Under the pieces are notes generated by a model that made no database searches, was not told the DNA's origin, and saw only the letters and a program-made list of their open reading frames with translations. 64,000 bases of DNA, from NCBI GenBank assembly GCA_003447235.1, contig DLZV01000040.1, positions 13,147-77,146 of the forward strand. Direction: 5' to 3'. The DNA is from Prevotella sp. Its GTDB lineage: Bacteria > Bacteroidota > Bacteroidia > Bacteroidales > Bacteroidaceae. The translations under genes and the position numbers were made by a program. Positions within the stretch are counted from its first letter, which is position 1; the number at the start of each line of letters is the position of its first letter. This document shows positions 25,725 to 35,220 of this stretch, in pieces.

Positions 25725-26755
25725 GACCGTTTGTGCAAGATGATGTAGATGATGACGGGTGCACCGATGAGTGGTGTGACGGCATTGATGGGCACGTTGC
25801 CCCCGTCGGTGGGTAGCGAGCAGACCAGGTTGCAGAGCAGGGCTACGACGCTTCCACAGAGAATGGTGCAGGGCATGAGCGCTCGTTGGTCATCGTTGCC
25901 AAGTAGCAGGCGCGCGATATGGGGCACGGCCAGTCCGATGAAAGCAATGGGGCCACAGAAGGCTGTGGTCGTGGCGGTGAGCAGTCCGACAAGGAGAAGC
26001 AGCACGTTGCGCAGCCGTCGGGTGGCTACGCCCATGCTCTCGGCATATTGCGCACCCAGTTGGATGATATTCAGTGGTTTGATGAGCAACAGGCAAGCCG
26101 TGAGGCCCACCAGAGTGACGGTCGAAAAGGCGGGCATCAGTGCCATCGAAACCCCACCGAAGTGCCCCAAGCCCCAAATCATAAAACTCCTAACGCCCTC
26201 CTCGGTGGCAAAATAGTTGAGCAGCGAGACCACCGACGAGGCCACATAGCCCACCATCATACCGACGATGAGCAGCATGAGGCCATGGCGCATGATGGTA
26301 GAGAAGAGGAAGATGATCGCCGTCACGGCCATGGCCCCGACGAAAGCTGCCCCGACGACGGCCATAAAACCCGTCCAAGAAAAGAGTGCCGTACTCACGC
26401 TGCCTCCCCAGAGTAGCATGACGAGGGCCACGCCAAGGCTTGCTCCACTACTCATGCCGAAGACGTCGGGACCCGCCAGGGGGTTGCGAAAAGCCGTCTG
26501 TAGCATCAGGCCGCTGGCTGCCAGTGACGCACCACAGAGTGTAGCCGTCAGAGCCTGGGGCAGGCGCGTCTCCAGGACGATATACTGCCAACTGGACTTC
26601 GCGCTCGTCTCGCCCAGGAGAATAAGGGCGACCTCATGGCAGGGGATCCTCACGGGCCCGATGAGGAGAGAGAGGGCGAAGAGAAGGGTAGCGAGCAGCG
26701 CCAGGATTAATCCGATGATCATTCCTTTGGCGATATGGCGATGAGGTAATGTCAT
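25718..26755 (-). CDS. FecCD-family ABC transporter permease (siderophore/heme/cobalamin type)
   Basis: 345 residues with about nine to ten membrane helices, and typical FecCD/BtuC features: LRLPQALTATLCGASLAASG in the form ETRLPQALTATL, then RNPLAGPDVFGMSSGASLGV and GPIAFIGLAVPHIAR. It would form the inner-membrane channel of an importer for an iron chelate, heme or cobalamin. It lies 112 bases downstream of the binding-lipoprotein gene on the same strand. The expected ATPase gene (fecE/btuD type) is absent; the next gene is convergent and overlaps by 7 bases. Confidence 0.92.
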   Translation of the reverse strand: MTLPHRHIAKGMIIGLILALLATLLFALSLLIGPVRIPCHEVALILLGETSAKSSWQYIVLETRLPQALTATLCGASLAASGLMLQTAFRNPLAGPDVFGMSSGASLGVALVMLLWGGSVSTALFSWTGFMAVVGAAFVGAMAVTAIIFLFSTIMRHGLMLLIVGMMVGYVASSVVSLLNYFATEEGVRSFMIWGLGHFGGVSMALMPAFSTVTLVGLTACLLLIKPLNIIQLGAQYAESMGVATRRLRNVLLLLVGLLTATTTAFCGPIAFIGLAVPHIARLLLGNDDQRALMPCTILCGSVVALLCNLVCSLPTDGGNVPINAVTPLIGAPVIIYIILHKRSY

Positions 26756-26784
26756 GTTCCTAAAAGAGATTCTTCTTGCGATGT

Positions 26785-26876
26785 ATTTCCTTTATATAAT
26801 ATACTTCTAATATACTTCCACTCTATTATCTATAATTATAATGTAGTTCCTTTCTGCGGTAGTTCCTTTATACGAT
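26785..26876 (-). repeat. Repeated ribosome-binding-site-like motif between binding protein and permease genes
   Basis: On the minus strand the 112-base, AT-rich gap holds three copies of a motif like AAAGGAA(C/A)TAC (around 26785-26797, 26846-26858 and 26862-26873). The first copy (plus-strand order) lies nearest the permease start. It may set the relative translation of the two genes, or be chance low-complexity sequence. Confidence 0.35.
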
Positions 26877-28001
26877 GGGTTGATAATAGCGCAAGTCGCT
26901 GCCCAGTCGATCGCGCAGAGCAGGGTGGAAGAGGACGATTAGATCGCGGAGGAGCCAGTCGGGACGCCACGACACTTCCTCGAAATAGGGTTTGCGGTCC
27001 ACGGGGCATCCGTAGATTCGTCCTTCCTTGAAGGCCCGCAGTTGCTCGTAGCCCGCACACTCCGTCCGCAACTGCCTCTTGGTCAGATGCCCCTGGAAAC
27101 TCATCAGCCAGATGTCGGCCTCTCCCGCCTTGTCGAGTACGGTCTCGAAGGATAGGGGCAGCGACCCGCTATGGGTGTCGGAGGCGTAGGCGTAGGAGAT
27201 GTGGGCGTCGCGATAGATCAGTCCCATGCTGCTTCTGCCTCCTGGCAGATACCAGGTGGATCCAGTCTTGCGCTCAGGAAGGACGCTCCGACGCTCTTTG
27301 TCGCCCTTGGCGAGGGCAGAAAGCCGTTGGTATTCACGTTCCACGATCCGAAACAGACTGTCGGCCTGCTCGCCGCGCCCCACCAGCCGTCCGTAGAAGC
27401 GCATCCATTCCGCACGCCCCAGGGCCGAAGTCTCCATATAGTCGGCACATTCGATGATGGGAATCCCCGTCTTTTCGAGCACGCCATACCCGCCACTGTT
27501 CTCGAAAGGAGAGAGCAGGACAGCGTCAGACTGCAGATCAACGATGCGTTCCACATTGGGATTCATCGCCTCGCCGCAGTCGGCAATGGCGTCTTTGGCC
27601 TCTGTCAGCCGGAGGCGTCGCTGCACGTCGGGGATGAGCATATATTTCGCGTCGGCCACGCCCGCGATCCGCTGGCCCTCGCCGAGCCACTCCAGCAGGT
27701 TGGCATGGGCCGTCGTGAAGACCACCATCCGCTGCAAGGGCACGTGGACCACCGTGCCGTCGCCAGGGGGCTGTGTGCCCTCATGGCCAACGAGGTAGTA
27801 GGTGTGGAGTGTCTTCCCGGGTTTCCACGGGTCGCGAAGTTCCACACGCGTGTAACCCTCGAAGGCCGTCATGCGTAGGTTTTGGGCGTAGGCCAGTGTG
27901 ATTTCCTTTCCCTCCCCCGATGGCGTCGTGGACTTCGAAGTGCGTCCACAACTGCAGAAAATGAGGATGAGAAATGTATAAAAAAGCATTTTTCTATCCA
28001 T
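26868..28001 (-). CDS. ABC transporter substrate-binding lipoprotein (siderophore/heme/cobalamin type)
   Basis: 377 residues. The signal peptide ends in IFCSC, so lipidation at Cys16 or Cys18 is expected. The BtuF/FhuD-type periplasmic-binding fold is recognised from VVFTTAHANLLEWLG, RIAGVADAKY, NVERIVDLQSDAVLL and GIPIIECADYMETSALGRAEW. It would hand its ligand to the permease at 25718. No cobalamin-riboswitch-like leader is present, since the promoter is only 20 bases upstream, so an iron chelate is somewhat more likely than cobalamin. That is an inference. Confidence 0.9.
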   Translation of the reverse strand: MDRKMLFYTFLILIFCSCGRTSKSTTPSGEGKEITLAYAQNLRMTAFEGYTRVELRDPWKPGKTLHTYYLVGHEGTQPPGDGTVVHVPLQRMVVFTTAHANLLEWLGEGQRIAGVADAKYMLIPDVQRRLRLTEAKDAIADCGEAMNPNVERIVDLQSDAVLLSPFENSGGYGVLEKTGIPIIECADYMETSALGRAEWMRFYGRLVGRGEQADSLFRIVEREYQRLSALAKGDKERRSVLPERKTGSTWYLPGGRSSMGLIYRDAHISYAYASDTHSGSLPLSFETVLDKAGEADIWLMSFQGHLTKRQLRTECAGYEQLRAFKEGRIYGCPVDRKPYFEEVSWRPDWLLRDLIVLFHPALRDRLGSDLRYYQPIV

Positions 28002-28021
28002 TATCGCTCAATTTTACGTCG

Positions 28022-28029
28022 CAAAGGTA
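28022..28029 (-). promoter_or_regulatory. Promoter -7 element of the binding-lipoprotein gene
   Basis: Reads TACCTTTG on the minus strand, 20 bases before the ATG. It is divergent from the SLC13 gene promoter. Confidence 0.65.
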
Positions 28030-28047
28030 CAAAAAACCGCTCAAATC

Positions 28048-28078
28048 TTTGCAGGGTAAAGGAAAAAATGTAACTTTG
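28048..28078 (+). promoter_or_regulatory. Promoter of the SLC13 symporter gene
   Basis: TTTG at 28048-28051 and TAACTTTG at 28071-28078 with 19 bases between. The leader is about 115 bases. Confidence 0.7.
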
Positions 28079-28196
28079 CACGAGACGGGATACGACTGGC
28101 AAGGTGAGAGCACGCTCTTGTCGAGCGCATGTGTACTATCTTGTTCCCTATTACATTATAAACAATCAAAAGTAAACCAAAACAAAATTTAGAATC

Positions 28197-29663
28197 ATGG
28201 CAGAAGAGAATTCTAATGTTTTGACCAACCATTATGACAAAAAGAAGATCATCCAGTTCTTCGTTATCATGGTTGTCACGGCCATCGTTTGGAACTTGCC
28301 GATCGACACTTTCGGCATTGACGGCCTCACCATCGTGCAGCAACGCATCATTGCGATCTTTGTGTTCGCTACCTTGTCGTGGCTGACGGAGTGTATTCCC
28401 TCTTGGGCTACATCGCTCGGAATTATCACCATCATGTGTCTGACCGTTTCGGACAATGCGCTGATGCCCTTCAAGGGTGAGAACATCGGCGAACTGATGG
28501 ACTCTAAGCATATCATGGCGTCCTTCGCCGACCCCACCATCATGCTCTTCCTTGGTGGATTTATCTTGGCTGCCGCAGCTACTAAGTCGGGTCTCGACGT
28601 GCTGCTGGCGCGCAACCTCATTCGGCCTTTCGGTACGAAGAGTGAGAATGTGCTCCTGGGCTTCTTGCTGATCACGGGTATCTTCTCCATGTTCGTCTCC
28701 AATACGGCTACCGCCGCCATGATGCTGACGTTCCTTACGCCGGTCTTCGCCGCCCTGCCTGCCAACGGCAAGGGACGCATCGCGCTGACCATGAGTATTC
28801 CTATCGCCGCCAACCTTGGTGGTATGGGAACGCCGATCGGTACGCCGCCGAACATGATCGCTCTGAAGTTTCTCAACGATCCTGCGGGTCTGAACATGGG
28901 CATTGACTTCGGTCACTGGATGGCCTTCATGTTCCCGCTCGTCATCATCCTGCTTATCATCTCTTGGCGCATCCTTCTGTTCTTCTTCCCGTTCTCGAAG
29001 AAGACCATCGAACTGGAGATCAAGGGTTCCGTCCACCACGGATGGCGCATGAATGTGGTCATCGTGACCTTCATCATCACCATCCTCCTGTGGGTGATTC
29101 CGAAGTCGGTCACGGGTATCGACTCCTACAATGTGGCCATGGTGCCGATTGGCGTCTTTGCCGTCACGGGTGTCATCACGGCCAAGGACTTGCAGGAAAT
29201 CAACTGGAGTGTGATTTGGATGGTGGCCGGTGGTTTCGCCCTTGGCTTCGGTATGAATGGTAGCGGACTGGCCGACGCGGCGCTGGAGAGCATCCCGTTT
29301 GGCGAATGGAGTCCGATCGTGATTCTCTTGATTTCGGGCCTTATCTGCTACATCCTCTCCAACTTCATCTCCAACACGGCCACGGCCGCATTGCTCGTCC
29401 CGATCCTCGCCGTCGTCTGCACGGGTATGGGTGACAAACTCCACGCCCTCGGTGGCACGAGCACCGTCCTCATCGGTATCGCCATTGCTGCCAGCTCCGC
29501 TATGTGTCTCCCGATTTCCACTCCGCCGAATGCCATAGCCTACTCCACGGGTCTCGTCAAGCAGAACGACATGCTCAAGATGGGCCTCATCTGTGGCATC
29601 GTCTCGCTGGTGCTGGGCTACTCTGTGCTCTATTTCATCGGCAAGTCGGGTTTCCTGCTTTAG
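28197..29663 (+). CDS. SLC13/DASS-family sodium:anion (dicarboxylate or sulfate) symporter
   Basis: 488 residues with about eleven membrane helices. The two inverted-repeat sodium/substrate signatures are clear: SNTATAAMML followed by GTPIGTPPNMIAL in the first half and SNTATAALLV followed by LPISTPPNAIAY in the second. DASS carriers take up dicarboxylates such as succinate, or other anions, with Na+. For a fermentative Bacteroidales cell, succinate or fumarate exchange is plausible, but the substrate is not determined by what I can see. Monocistronic, with strong hairpin terminator downstream. Confidence 0.94.
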   Translation: MAEENSNVLTNHYDKKKIIQFFVIMVVTAIVWNLPIDTFGIDGLTIVQQRIIAIFVFATLSWLTECIPSWATSLGIITIMCLTVSDNALMPFKGENIGELMDSKHIMASFADPTIMLFLGGFILAAAATKSGLDVLLARNLIRPFGTKSENVLLGFLLITGIFSMFVSNTATAAMMLTFLTPVFAALPANGKGRIALTMSIPIAANLGGMGTPIGTPPNMIALKFLNDPAGLNMGIDFGHWMAFMFPLVIILLIISWRILLFFFPFSKKTIELEIKGSVHHGWRMNVVIVTFIITILLWVIPKSVTGIDSYNVAMVPIGVFAVTGVITAKDLQEINWSVIWMVAGGFALGFGMNGSGLADAALESIPFGEWSPIVILLISGLICYILSNFISNTATAALLVPILAVVCTGMGDKLHALGGTSTVLIGIAIAASSAMCLPISTPPNAIAYSTGLVKQNDMLKMGLICGIVSLVLGYSVLYFIGKSGFLL

Positions 29664-29768
29664 TCAGGACTCCTACTCTTTCGTAAAGATTAGTAGATTG
29701 ATTTCAAGATAGCTGGGTCCTATAACCATGTACCATTGGTAATGGTTAGAACCCACGGGTAGAATGAA

Positions 29769-29810
29769 GGGTGGTATGGAGAGCAAGTGTGCTCTCCAGC
29801 CACCCATTTT
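29769..29810 (+). terminator. Terminator of the SLC13 symporter gene
   Basis: GGGTGG-TA-TGGAGAGCA pairs with TGCTCTCCA-G-CCACCC (29769-29805), followed by TTTT at 29807-29810. Confidence 0.85.
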
Positions 29811-29837
29811 AGTCGCATAGATTCAACTCAAAGAAAT

Positions 29838-30467
29838 ATGATACGCAACTTGGTGTTTGATTATGGTGGCGTCGTGGTGAATGTTCACGGTTCGGTGGTG
29901 CGGCGCGCCTTTATGGACCTGCGCGTGGCCCGATGGAAGCAGATCCTCTACTATCGGCGCATCAAGCGGTTGAAGGACGACTTCATCGATGGAGTGCGGC
30001 CTGCGGAGGAAGTCCTCAACGAGATCCACGCTCTCTGCGGGCGGGGTGTTTCTCGTTCGCAACTCTCCCAGGTGATGGGACTATTGGCGGGTGAGTTGCC
30101 TCCCGAACGCATCCGGACGATCGCCTCGCTTCGAGAGAAGTATCGCGTCTATGTGCTGAGCAATATCAACGACTCACTTTGGCAGACCAGCGTCCGACAG
30201 ATCGAAGCCCTGGGCCTCTCGGTGGCTGACTGCTTCGACGCAACCTTCCTCTCCTACGAGATGGGGGTGGCCAAACCCGACGAGGCCATCTATCAGCAGA
30301 TGATAGCGGAGACGGGGATGATTCCTGCCGAGACTCTCTACTTCGACGACCGCCGCAACAATGTGGAAGCCGGTCTGCGCCTTGGTTTTCAGGCCCATCA
30401 AGTCGTCAGCAATCAGTTGGAGGCGTGTCCTGCTTTTGCCCGCCTATTGGGTGATAGTGGGCAGTGA
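29838..30467 (+). CDS. HAD-superfamily (subfamily IA) hydrolase
   Basis: 209 residues from ATG 29838. Motif I is NLVFDYGGVVV, in which Asp8 is the nucleophile; the usual second Asp is replaced by Gly, a variation seen in the YihX-like sugar-phosphate phosphatase branch. Motif II is YVLSNIN, motif III the lysine in EMGVAKPDEAIYQQ, and motif IV YFDDRRNNVEAG. It is likely a phosphatase acting on a small phosphorylated metabolite. The gene is monocistronic. No promoter of the TAnnTTTG type was found close to its start. Confidence 0.88.
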   Translation: MIRNLVFDYGGVVVNVHGSVVRRAFMDLRVARWKQILYYRRIKRLKDDFIDGVRPAEEVLNEIHALCGRGVSRSQLSQVMGLLAGELPPERIRTIASLREKYRVYVLSNINDSLWQTSVRQIEALGLSVADCFDATFLSYEMGVAKPDEAIYQQMIAETGMIPAETLYFDDRRNNVEAGLRLGFQAHQVVSNQLEACPAFARLLGDSGQ

Positions 30468-30645
30468 CAGGTGAGAACTGTGCTACCATCAAGGTGTGAT
30501 GGCCGTGTCGTCAAAAAACTACGGTCCTGCTGTCAAAGTGTAATGAACGTCTAACCAAGTTGTAATGATGGCACAATAGCAAGGTAATATCGACGTGGAA
30601 GGGGTAAAAAACGGGCGAGAGGGTGGCTATCTCAAACTTTTTTTG

Positions 30646-30653
30646 TAGTTTTG
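30646..30653 (+). promoter_or_regulatory. tamB promoter -7 element
   Basis: TAGTTTTG with only 8 bases before the ATG at 30662, so the mRNA is probably leaderless. Confidence 0.6.
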
Positions 30654-30661
30654 CACTTCCA

Positions 30662-33600
30662 ATGAAAACTGTACGCGCGATCGTCACCACATTGATATGG
30701 ACGCTGGCCGGGTGCTACCTGCTGCCCGCCATTCTGCTCCATATCCCTGCCATCCAGGAGATGGTGGGCGAAAAGGTGGCCGAAGTCGTTGCCGAGACCC
30801 TGAAGACCAACGTGCGTGTGGGACGGGTTGATGTGGGGTTCTTCAATCGTCTTGTGGTCGATGGCCTACGGATCGACGACCAGCAACGGCAACCGATGAT
30901 TCAGGCTTCGCGTGTGGCGGCCAAGGTCGATTTGGTCTCGCTCTTCCAGGGTAAGGTGAGGATATCCTCCGCCCAGCTCTTCGGCCTCGATGCGCGCCTT
31001 TATCAGAAAGACGCCCATACGCCGCCCAACTTCCAGTTTGCCCTCGACGCTCTTTCGGACAAGGACAACAAGGAACCCTCTCATATCGACCTCGCCATCC
31101 AGTCGCTCGTTGTCCGCAATGGTTCGGTCCGCTATGACCAACTATGGCAACCGCGTAAGGCGGGTCTCTCGCCCTCCCATCTCCATCTTTCGCAGCTCAG
31201 CGGCCATTTCGTCCTCCATTCGCTCACGCCCGACGGACTGAAGGCCGACATCAAAAAACTCTCTTTCTGCGAGCAAAGTGGTCTGCAAGTCGATGCGCTC
31301 TCGCTCCATTTCAAGGCCGACCAGCGCCAGGCTCGCATCAGCGACTTGTCGTTGCGCCTGCCCCATTCGCTTTTGGTGGTTCCAGAAGTGGCTGTGTCCT
31401 ACCGTATGGCCGAAGGTTCCATCGACTGGCGCACGGCCCAGGGGCGTGCTTGCATAGCCTCCTCCCACGTCACGGTCTCCGACTTAGCCTTTCTCCAGCC
31501 CGGGCTGAAGGACTGCGACCGTCTCGTAAGCCTGGAGCTTGAGGCTCGTATGGCTGCCTCTCAGTTGCAGATGAGCGGTCTGCGCTTGCAGAGCGAGGGC
31601 CTGCTTGACACCCGCCTCACGGGCCGCGTGTCGCTGAAAAATCCTGCCAACGACTGGCAGGTGAATATTGTCCGCCTCAGTGCTGACCTTCCGCAACTCT
31701 CCTCTCTCCTTGCCCAGTTGACGCAGGGGAACACGAAGTTGCCGGCGGAAGTCGCGCGCCTGGGCCATGTCAATTGGACGGGATCGTTTGCCCAGCTTCA
31801 TGGCCGTATGGAGGCGAAGGGCCGTCTCCTCTCCGATGCAGGCTTCGTGCGGCTGAATGCCGCCCTCAGAGGCCGCGAGGTGTCGGGCATGGTGGAGACG
31901 GAGGGCTTTGAGTTGGGTCGCCTTCTGGGCAATCCCGACTTGGGAGGCCTTGCCGCCAAGGTGGAGGGGCGCGCCCTGATACCGCAGGAGTTGTCGCAGC
32001 TCCGCTTCGAGGCAAAGGTCAGCGTGCCCTATTTCGACTTCAAGGGCTATCGCTACCGTCAGATCCATCTCGATGGTGCGATGGCCAATGATGTCTTCGA
32101 CGGACTGTTGAGTCTCGACGACTCCAATGGTCGCATCCGTTTTCAGGGCAAAGTGGCCCATCTCCTTTCTTTATTGGAGAAAAGGAAGCAGACTAGCGTG
32201 GCGGTAGATGCTTCGCTGACGGTAGATAACGCCTCGTTGAGTCGCCTGCAACTCTCTGATGCTCTTGGGGCGAGGGTACTCTCCTTGGCTGCCCGCATCC
32301 AGGGCAACGCCTCGTCCCTCGACGACCTTAACGGCCTGTTGGAACTCAAGAATTTTTCTCTCCGCCAACCTGGTGAGCAGATAGTCTTGCCCTACCTCCA
32401 TGCGGAGGTGGTCAATGGGGTGGCGCACCGATCCCTGCGGGCGCATACCGATTTTGCCGATATAGAAATCGGTGGACGCTATGATTATCCTACGCTTTTG
32501 GGAAGGTTGCAGAACCTGGTCGGCCACTATCTCCCTTCTCTCGTCAGTCCGGTGCCTTCCCGTGGCAACGACTGCGTCTCTATCTCCGCCACCATCTCCG
32601 ATACGCCGCTTCTGCGCTCCTTGCTCCACCTGCCGCTGACGCTCCAGGCTCCTGTGGAGTTGCAGGGAGTGGTCGATGGACGACATGGCAACCTCCAGTT
32701 GACTGCCCCGTCGCTGACCGTCAGCGACCAGCAGATCACGCAGGCGACCCTCCACCTGCAGACAGCCGACTCTCTCCATCTGACTTTCGCCGCCCACCGC
32801 GAGGACAAAGAGGGGACTGCACTGTGCGTCTCGGGCTATGCTGCCGCCAAGGACGACCAGTTGCGTCCTCATATCGCGGCTCAGATGGGTGGCAAGTTGC
32901 CCGTATCAGCCGAGGCGGATGCCAACGTGGCCTTTGAGCGCGATCGTGGCATGCTGGTCAGCCGCATCCATCTCAATCCCTCGATGGTGAAGGTGGACAC
33001 CCTGCTCTTCAACGTTCTGGCCTCGGATATCACCTACGCCCACCACCGACTGGACATCGACCACTTCGAGGTGTCCAACAAAGAACAGCTCATCGGCATC
33101 AACGGTCAGACCACGGGTAGCGAGGACGATTCGCTAAAGGTCACGCTGCGCAATATTGACGTGCCCTATATCCTCGACTTGGTCCATTTCAAATCGGTGG
33201 AGTTTGACGGCGTGGCCTCGGGCACGGCCTATGTGAAGAAATTCTTCACCCAACCCACCATCAACGCTCAGTTGCAGGTCGATGGCTTCCAGTTTGAAAA
33301 AGGTGATATGGGTACGCTCCGCGCTCATGTCACCGTCCAGGACGGGCGGGTCAATATCGACGCCGTCGCCGACGATGGTCCCGATTCCCATACGGATATC
33401 AAGGGCTATGTCTCCATCAAAGACAACTACATCAACCTGCCGATCCGGGCCTACAACTCACGGCTCGACTTCGTTCAGTCGTTCACCGACTCTTTCCTCG
33501 ACGATGTACATCTGAGGGGCAACGGATGGGTGCGTGTCATCGGCCCCCTGAGCGATGTCAACCTTGCTGGCAATATGCGTGCGAGTGGTTCGGTCCATGT

Positions 33601-35119
33601 CTCTGCGCTCAATACCGACTATCACGTGCGCGACGTGCAAGTGCTCTTACGTCCTGACGAGATCACATTCATGAATGATACAATTCGCGACCGCGAGGGC
33701 AACTATGGCATCCTGAGTGGTGGACTCCACCACCAGGCTTTGCGCCGTCTGACTTATGATATCTTCCTTGAGGCCCACAACATGCTGGCCTACGACAATC
33801 CGCAGCCCGATCTGAAGAACTCCTTCTGGGGGCGGGTCTATGCCACGGGTGCCTGTGCCATCCACGGTCGTTCGGGAGAAACTACCATGGATATCGAGGC
33901 CACACCCGGTCCACGTTCTTTTATAGAATATAATGCCGCGCAAGAGGGCACGGTGGGTGGCAATGACTTCATCGAATGGCTTACGCCACGGGCCGACTCC
34001 GTTCAGACGGTCCTCCAGGGTGGGGGAGAATGGGAGGCGGCGAGAGACTCCCTGGACAAGGAGATAGACGTGCCGTCGGACATGCGCATCAACTTCCTCG
34101 TCAAGACCAATCCCGACTTCACGCTCCGCGTCTTGATGGATGCGGCTTCGGGCGACAACATCGCGCTGCGGGGCAATGGCGTGATCCGAGCCAACTGGTT
34201 CAACAAGGGCGCGTTCCAGATGTATGGCAACTATGATGTGGATGAAGGTAGCTACAACATCACCATTCAGAATATCATCAAGCGTAGCTTCCAGTTCCAG
34301 CCGGGTTCTTCCATCGCTTTCGGTGGCGACCCCTTTGCAGCGGCGCTCAATCTCAAGGCCCGCTATACGCTCAACAGTGTGCCGCTCTCCGACCTCCAGT
34401 TGGGACAGTCGTTCAAGCGAAACAACATCCGCGTCAACTGTCTGATGGACATCAACGGCACCCCCGAGTCGCCGCAGGTCACCTTTGGCCTCGACCTGCC
34501 TACGCTCTCTGCCGATGCGCAGCAGATGGTGCGGTCGGTCATCAACTCTCAGGAGGATATGAACCAGCAGGTGTTGTATCTCCTTGCCGTGGGACGCTTC
34601 TATACGCAGGGGGCCAACAATGCACTCCAGGAGCAGCAGGCACAGAGCCAGACCTCGCTCGCGATGCAGAGTTTGCTCTCGGGCACGCTCTCGCAGCAGA
34701 TCAACTCCGTACTGTCGAATGTGGTACGCAGTGACAATTGGAGTTTTGGCGCCAATATCTCTACGGGCGACGAGGGTTTCAACAATGCGGAGTATGAGGG
34801 ACTGCTCAATGGAAGGCTGCTCAACAACCGCCTGCTGATCAATGGTGAGTTTGGTTATCGTGACAACGCGGCGACGGACAACGCCTCCTTCATCGGCGAC
34901 TTCGATATCCGCTATCTCTTCACGCCGACGGGTAGCTTGGCCGTCCGCTTCTACAATCAGAACAACGACCGCTACTTCACGCGCAACTCGCTCACCACGC
35001 AGGGTATTGGACTCATCATCAAGAAGGACTTCACCAACCTGCGCGACCTCTTCGGACCGAAACGAAAGAAATGGGGCATCAAAAAAGAGAAGCGACCAAA
35101 AGCGCGCTCGAAGAAATAG
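30662..35119 (+). CDS. tamB: TamB-family translocation/assembly module protein (DUF490)
   Basis: 1485 residues. An N-terminal membrane anchor (TLIWTLAGCYLLPAILL) is followed by an AsmA-like start and a very long beta-rich periplasmic region, in line with the bridge-like TamB/AsmA proteins that carry phospholipids or help outer-membrane assembly. The C-terminal ~400 residues are the TamB/DUF490 domain (SYNITIQNIIKRSFQFQPGS, then GDPFAAALNLKARY), ending in a very basic tail (PKRKKWGIKKEKRPKARSKK). An in-frame ATG at 30623 lies upstream of the promoter and is rejected. Its usual partner tamA is not next to it; rnpB follows. Confidence 0.92.
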   Translation: MKTVRAIVTTLIWTLAGCYLLPAILLHIPAIQEMVGEKVAEVVAETLKTNVRVGRVDVGFFNRLVVDGLRIDDQQRQPMIQASRVAAKVDLVSLFQGKVRISSAQLFGLDARLYQKDAHTPPNFQFALDALSDKDNKEPSHIDLAIQSLVVRNGSVRYDQLWQPRKAGLSPSHLHLSQLSGHFVLHSLTPDGLKADIKKLSFCEQSGLQVDALSLHFKADQRQARISDLSLRLPHSLLVVPEVAVSYRMAEGSIDWRTAQGRACIASSHVTVSDLAFLQPGLKDCDRLVSLELEARMAASQLQMSGLRLQSEGLLDTRLTGRVSLKNPANDWQVNIVRLSADLPQLSSLLAQLTQGNTKLPAEVARLGHVNWTGSFAQLHGRMEAKGRLLSDAGFVRLNAALRGREVSGMVETEGFELGRLLGNPDLGGLAAKVEGRALIPQELSQLRFEAKVSVPYFDFKGYRYRQIHLDGAMANDVFDGLLSLDDSNGRIRFQGKVAHLLSLLEKRKQTSVAVDASLTVDNASLSRLQLSDALGARVLSLAARIQGNASSLDDLNGLLELKNFSLRQPGEQIVLPYLHAEVVNGVAHRSLRAHTDFADIEIGGRYDYPTLLGRLQNLVGHYLPSLVSPVPSRGNDCVSISATISDTPLLRSLLHLPLTLQAPVELQGVVDGRHGNLQLTAPSLTVSDQQITQATLHLQTADSLHLTFAAHREDKEGTALCVSGYAAAKDDQLRPHIAAQMGGKLPVSAEADANVAFERDRGMLVSRIHLNPSMVKVDTLLFNVLASDITYAHHRLDIDHFEVSNKEQLIGINGQTTGSEDDSLKVTLRNIDVPYILDLVHFKSVEFDGVASGTAYVKKFFTQPTINAQLQVDGFQFEKGDMGTLRAHVTVQDGRVNIDAVADDGPDSHTDIKGYVSIKDNYINLPIRAYNSRLDFVQSFTDSFLDDVHLRGNGWVRVIGPLSDVNLAGNMRASGSVHVSALNTDYHVRDVQVLLRPDEITFMNDTIRDREGNYGILSGGLHHQALRRLTYDIFLEAHNMLAYDNPQPDLKNSFWGRVYATGACAIHGRSGETTMDIEATPGPRSFIEYNAAQEGTVGGNDFIEWLTPRADSVQTVLQGGGEWEAARDSLDKEIDVPSDMRINFLVKTNPDFTLRVLMDAASGDNIALRGNGVIRANWFNKGAFQMYGNYDVDEGSYNITIQNIIKRSFQFQPGSSIAFGGDPFAAALNLKARYTLNSVPLSDLQLGQSFKRNNIRVNCLMDINGTPESPQVTFGLDLPTLSADAQQMVRSVINSQEDMNQQVLYLLAVGRFYTQGANNALQEQQAQSQTSLAMQSLLSGTLSQQINSVLSNVVRSDNWSFGANISTGDEGFNNAEYEGLLNGRLLNNRLLINGEFGYRDNAATDNASFIGDFDIRYLFTPTGSLAVRFYNQNNDRYFTRNSLTTQGIGLIIKKDFTNLRDLFGPKRKKWGIKKEKRPKARSKK

Positions 35120-35203
35120 CATCATCGTGTCGAGGCCTTCAGTGAATAGTTAATTATCCGTAATAAAGGTGGCCTTGCCACGGCTGGTTTGCCCAAAAAA
35201 TAC

Positions 35204-35211
35204 TACCTTTG
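35204..35211 (+). promoter_or_regulatory. rnpB promoter -7 element
   Basis: TACCTTTG, about 10 bases upstream of the RNase P RNA 5' end. Confidence 0.7.
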
Positions 35212-35220
35212 CATCAACAA

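Noticed and set aside
28002..28197. Cobalamin riboswitch before the binding-lipoprotein gene
   Set aside because: The promoter lies only about 20 bases from the start, leaving no room for a riboswitch, and no B12-box-like sequence was seen.
29724..29747. Nested short inverted repeat (AACCAT...ATGGTT) after the symporter gene
   Set aside because: Short arms and a position just before a strong terminator; no reason to give it a separate role.
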